Of a stretch of DNA of 21,753 bases, positions 18,613 to 21,753 are shown in pieces. The stretch comes from Temnopleurus reevesii (taxonomy: Eukaryota; Echinodermata; Echinoidea; Temnopleuroida; Temnopleuridae). The notes below the pieces were generated by a model. It saw nothing but the letters and a program-made list of their open reading frames with translations, was not told the origin of the DNA and did no database searches. Both the position numbers and the translations under genes were made by a program. The first letter of the stretch is position 1. Every line of letters begins with the position of its first letter. The stretch lies in the NCBI GenBank assembly GCA_036244855.1, contig BQKZ01007137.1:9496-31248 (forward strand), given 5' to 3'.

Positions 18613-18756
18613 ACCCTGTTTCACAAAACTTCCATCCGTATCAAATCACACATTGCTGTTACAAGCTACATACATTCTTGCAATTGATTGGCTAACAGCA
18701 CAGTAGCAATATATTTTTAGCGCTTGATTTGTATAAGAAGTCTCATGAAAGAGGTT
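18613..18756. mobile_element. Short MITE-like element (imperfect inverted ends)
   Basis: The left end, ACCCTGTTTCACAAAACTT, and the inverted right end, AACCTCTTTCATGAGACTT, are related imperfect inverted repeats about 144 bp apart, and similarity continues inward (ATCAAATC against ACAAATCAAG). The interior is non-coding. This fits a short non-autonomous DNA element. No clear target-site duplication is visible, so the boundaries are approximate. Confidence 0.45.
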
Positions 18757-19710
18757 CCACATGTCATCACACTATGGATGCTACAAGAGGCCCTGACTGC
18801 AGCTGCAATAGATCAAACATAATCGCCATTGACAGACATGTTACAGATAAGTTACTCCATTCTTATAATACTCTCTTATGAACACAATGTAACCTTATTT
18901 TTCATTAAAACTCAAATTAGGACTCAATGTTCCCTTCCTTTTATGAGATCTTTATCAATGATTGATTTACCTCCAAGATTCATAGGGGCCAATGTGTGGA
19001 AAAAAAGCTGAATTTTCCATACCAGATCTTTTTATTGATGTAGGAAGCATACCATTTTATTAACATTTTTCTCAACATTCATAAAGAGTTACTCATTACT
19101 CTCAACATGATCTAAGGCTCATCATAGCTGGCCATCACTTAATGGATTAACAAACAATTAAGGGTTTGCATGATGTGTGTGACAAATGATATTTCAAACA
19201 AATGGCGTAAAATCCATGCTCAATGATCTGCAAGGTGATAATTAATTGTGATGACTCACAGCTCATTTTGAAGGCAATGTGATGGGCGACTCTCCATAAA
19301 TATTAAGAAAACTTTATATAAGCAACGCTTCCTACCTAAAAAATAAGATTATGTATTAAAAATTCAACATCTTTGTCACAAATGAGTCATAGAAAATGAC
19401 TGTTAGGCAGAGCTTCTCACGCATGTATATCCTTTGTTCATATGATGTGTTTGTTAGAGAGCAGCACCCAAATCCCAGCTACAATATTTCGTCTAATTAA
19501 GATGATTTTTATTGAAGACAAAAAAATAATATTTAAAATTAATATAAACCCTTCTGTTTCATAACATAATGCATGGACTGAACAAATGAAAATTGAAAAA
19601 GCATTACACATCTGTATTTACAAAGGAAATAAGTATTTGCGTATCATTAACCAATACCGTAAGTTGCTCTTAATATTCATGTTAATTAATTTCATCATGC
19701 AGATACCTAC

Positions 19711-19834
19711 CATAATCTGCCATTCATATCCGCGGGTGAGTTGCTAGCCAGATGCTGGATGTATATCCTTCTCTCATTATTACAGTCTGGTGTAGGTAGA
19801 CTAACCACTCCAAGGCCAAGGCTTATACCAGGGG
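19711..19834 (-). CDS. Coding exon: PDZ domain 1, carboxylate-binding loop and core strands
   Basis: This is a 124-nt exon with an acceptor after TTTTCTATCTAG and a donor reading TTATG|GTAGGT. It enters in phase 1 and leaves in phase 2. It encodes forty whole codons, including SLGLGVVSL, which matches the GLGF-type loop and beta-2 strand of PDZ domains. IYIQHLASNSPADMNGRL follows, the usual strand beta-3 pattern (I-x-I) ahead of the alanine helix and the G-x-L turn. The closing TG plus C from the next exon gives a Cys codon, and the sequence then runs on into IGAQILAVNGQ. Because the exon is short and both ends are split codons, an ORF search misses it. The domain-level match across three exons makes this one of the best supported calls here. 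Confidence 0.85.
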
Positions 19835-21308
19835 CTAGATAGAAAAGTTCAAAAATGAAAATTTTAAACATGTTTACATTAGCTTTTAACTTTTATTGCT
19901 TCCAGTGATTGAAAATGTATTCATTCTGGAGTAGGTTAATGCTACCATTGCTTTTTCATATTTCCTTTTCATACTATTGAAATATGTGACATTTGGTAAC
20001 TGTGTTTTACCCAAGGCAGAACATAAAACAATCACCTCAACTTTCATTGGGATGCCTTATGATTTATGGGATTTAAAAAAAACCCCAAAGAAGTCAACCT
20101 CATAATAGTCCAAATTATTTGTCTTCACAACATAACTTGAAAGGCAGGAAATAAAAAGCCAAACACATAACAATGAAATATCATACTTTTGAGCACTTTC
20201 AATCTAGCGTACAGTCTTGATGTTGGCATAATGATGACACTGTAACAGGAAGTATAACCGAAGAGAGGTCAAATATCCTACAGGACGTTAATCCAAATTA
20301 ATCCATGAATGCAAAATCCATCACATAATCTTCACAAATATGTTGTCCAAGCCGCAATTCCTTTATGGATCTCTGCACCAAGAAAGCTGACACAAGAAAT
20401 AAGCAACCCCAATAAGGACACCATCGTCAATAGATGCCGTGTTGCCAATTTTGAAGCTCAAGAGAGACATAAGTCGCATTATTGTTTGCTTTATTTCTAT
20501 GACCTGTTAAGTGGGTGGCTTCCTTTTGATATTCAAGTCATAGTTATAGAGTCCAAGAGCTTCTGATAAAAATCTTAACATCAGATGGGAATAAGATGCA
20601 AAGCGAAAGACAATCAATTTTCTAAACTGATCACAGGTTAATAGACAGCGAACTACAAGTTGAATAAATGGAATTATGAATGAATCAATCTGCAGACGGA
20701 GTCATGCACTTTCCTCAAACACATGTGACCAGTGTCTCATACGAAAATTACATAACACTTTAACCATAGGCTCCATGAAATACATCCCCTTTGGCATTAA
20801 GCTCAATCACATTTAATACATCTAGCAGGTTCTATATTTCATGTGGATTAAATGTGAATTGAACCCGTGTTAATGACATGGCTTCGGTTATACCAAAAGT
20901 CGATTTATAAAGAAACAATGTACACCAAAAAACTTGCATGACTGACTGATCGTTAATGACTAAAGCTAAGTATAACTTTTTGAAGTGCCCAGTCTCCTTT
21001 TATACATTGTGTCGTTATCTAATGCTTGGACACATTAAAAAATCTATACATTTCTGGGTACAGCTTTACAGAGTCCGTATATTTTTCACGCATGTCACAT
21101 ATTAAAGCAAGATTTGTTCCATTCATACATATCAATCAATAACATAAAAAAGAAAGTATGAACAAAAATGAAGGATTAACCTTTCAACCAGAATCATTTT
21201 GATTTGAGCATGGGGATTCCTAAACACTAGTACTAAAACAAACATCAATACAAGAACTATAAGTTTCCTAAGGACAAATACAATCATAAATACACCAAAC
21301 TACCTTAC
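19835..21308 (-). other. Intron inside PDZ domain 1 (first)
   Basis: This 1.5-kb phase-1 intron runs from ACAG|GTAAGG to TTTTCTATCTAG. I see no repeats of note and no convincing gene. An 85-codon plus-strand ORF at 20309-20566 has no recognisable features and is probably chance. Confidence 0.6.
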
Positions 21309-21389
21309 CTGTATTTAGACTGAACAACGAGACTGATTGTTTATTCCTCCAAACTGACCACAATAACGAGTATGAATCTAAATGAAATC
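21309..21389 (-). CDS. Coding exon: start of PDZ domain 1 (beta-1 strand)
   Basis: This 81-nt internal exon lies between an acceptor (pyrimidine-rich, ending TTTTGCAG) and a donor reading ACAG|GTAAGG. It is too short to stand out as an ORF. It begins with two bases of a split codon, stays open for 26 codons and ends with one base (phase 1), which joins the CC of the next exon to give GCC (Ala). The translation starts FHLDSYSLLWSVWRN and ends KQSVSLFSLNT. The alternating hydrophobic pattern of SVSLFSL suits the first beta strand of a PDZ domain just before the carboxylate-binding loop encoded by the next exon. No start methionine is present, so the protein begins in an exon beyond the right edge. 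Confidence 0.65.
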
Positions 21390-21753
21390 CTGCAAAATGC
21401 ATGTTTGTAATACACTTCCACTTTCTGAATCACAATGGCAAACTTTGTCTGGAACTAATTAAAATGTTGTGATGAGGGGCTCTAGCAAAGACAACAAATA
21501 GGCCATCTTTATTGATCAAGCATGTATGACAAATCCTAAAGCACATTCTATTGATATAAAGATATGAAGTACAGAGATACAAATGTTTGGCCTCATAACA
21601 AAGGATCATGCCAATATTGATACGAAGCACAAATGTTGAGATTATTCAAGGCTTTACATTTCATATTGTCCTTCTTGCTGTGTCTCTACTATCAAGATAT
21701 TAGGCCTTATGATTTGATAAAGACTACAATGTCATAACTCGGCTTATCTGCTG
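21390..21753 (-). other. Upstream intron, incomplete at the right edge
   Basis: This sequence lies upstream of the exon starting at 21389 and ends with its acceptor (CATGCATTTTGCAG). A 66-codon minus-strand ORF at 21430-21630 reads as hydrophobic, Cys-rich sequence without a splice context that would join it in frame, so I treat it as chance. Nothing else was recognised. Confidence 0.5.

Larger units (their letters stand above)
16404..19710 (-). other. Intron inside PDZ domain 1 (second)
   Basis: This 3.3-kb intron interrupts the first PDZ domain in phase 2. It holds the 26-bp tandem duplication at 17568-17619 and the MITE-like element at 18613-18756. Other features noticed are an inverted 11-bp pair, ATATAGCTGTC near 18140 and GACAGCTATAT near 18190, and AT-rich palindromic sequence (TTGAATTCAA) near 18500. 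No gene was found on either strand. Confidence 0.65.
2531..21389 (-). other. Partial gene span: multi-exon PDZ scaffold protein
   Basis: This is the overall extent of one gene on the minus strand, open at both ends. Seven open segments are chained by canonical splice sites: 21389-21309, 19834-19711, 16403-16271, 13050-12864, 11165-11110, 7756-3251 and 3247-2531 (the last two separated only by a TAA). Every junction between the separate exons matches in phase, and the first three exons together make one complete PDZ fold, which is strong evidence that they belong together. The 5' end is missing because the exon at 21389 starts with an incomplete codon and has an AG acceptor before it. The 3' end is missing because the last open segment ends at a GTAAGT donor. 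Two well-separated PDZ domains plus a very long disordered region resemble PDZD2/IL16-like scaffolds, but that assignment is inference. It remains possible that the giant exon also serves a separate promoter. Confidence 0.75.

Noticed and set aside
20309..20566. 85-codon plus-strand ORF
   Set aside because: No motif, no supporting splice or start context; lies within the first PDZ1 intron.

Overview
This is a eukaryotic, AT-rich, intron-dominated window. It is most likely from a marine invertebrate, and I favour an echinoderm such as a sea urchin. The reasons are long AT-rich introns with canonical GT-AG boundaries, a tRNA-derived SINE ending in an AAT/ATT microsatellite tail, and several short inverted-repeat (MITE-like) elements. 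The taxon is inference, moderate at best.

All the coding sequence I can support lies on the minus strand and reads from high to low coordinates. It appears to be one partial gene that enters at the right edge and leaves at the left edge. I reconstructed the exons by eye from splice sites and reading phase: 21389-21309, 19834-19711, 16403-16271, 13050-12864, 11165-11110, and a giant exon starting at 7756 that stays open to a TAA at 3250-3248. After that single TAA the same frame stays open to a GTAAGT donor after 2531. All five junctions between these exons match in phase (1/1, 2/2, 0/0, 1/1, 0/0), and the split codons give GCC, TGC and GAT.

The predicted product is a large scaffold protein. 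A first PDZ domain is split over three small exons. An acidic linker and a short charged linker follow. The giant exon then encodes a predicted helix, a second PDZ domain and well over a thousand residues of Ser/Pro/Glu/Lys-rich, probably disordered, sequence. That tail carries two RVxF-type PP1-docking motifs, a repeated EDIW motif, many SP/TP sites, a poly-Asp run and proline-rich segments. Separated PDZ domains with a very long disordered region recall PDZD2/IL16-type scaffolds, but I cannot confirm the family, so no gene symbol is given.

The rest is introns: the left intron (1-2524) with two inverted-repeat elements; 7757-11109 with a perfect hairpin and a tandem duplication that reaches the donor of the 56-nt exon; 11166-12863; 13051-16270 with the SINE, a minisatellite and a possible 12-nt microexon; 16404-19710 with a MITE-like element and a 26-bp tandem duplication; 19835-21308; and 21390-21753. 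I found no convincing plus-strand gene, tRNA, rRNA or CRISPR array. The most notable points are the lone in-frame stop inside the 5.2-kb open region, the phase-perfect split PDZ exons that are too short for simple ORF calling, and the paired RVxF motifs suggesting a PP1-targeting PDZ scaffold.
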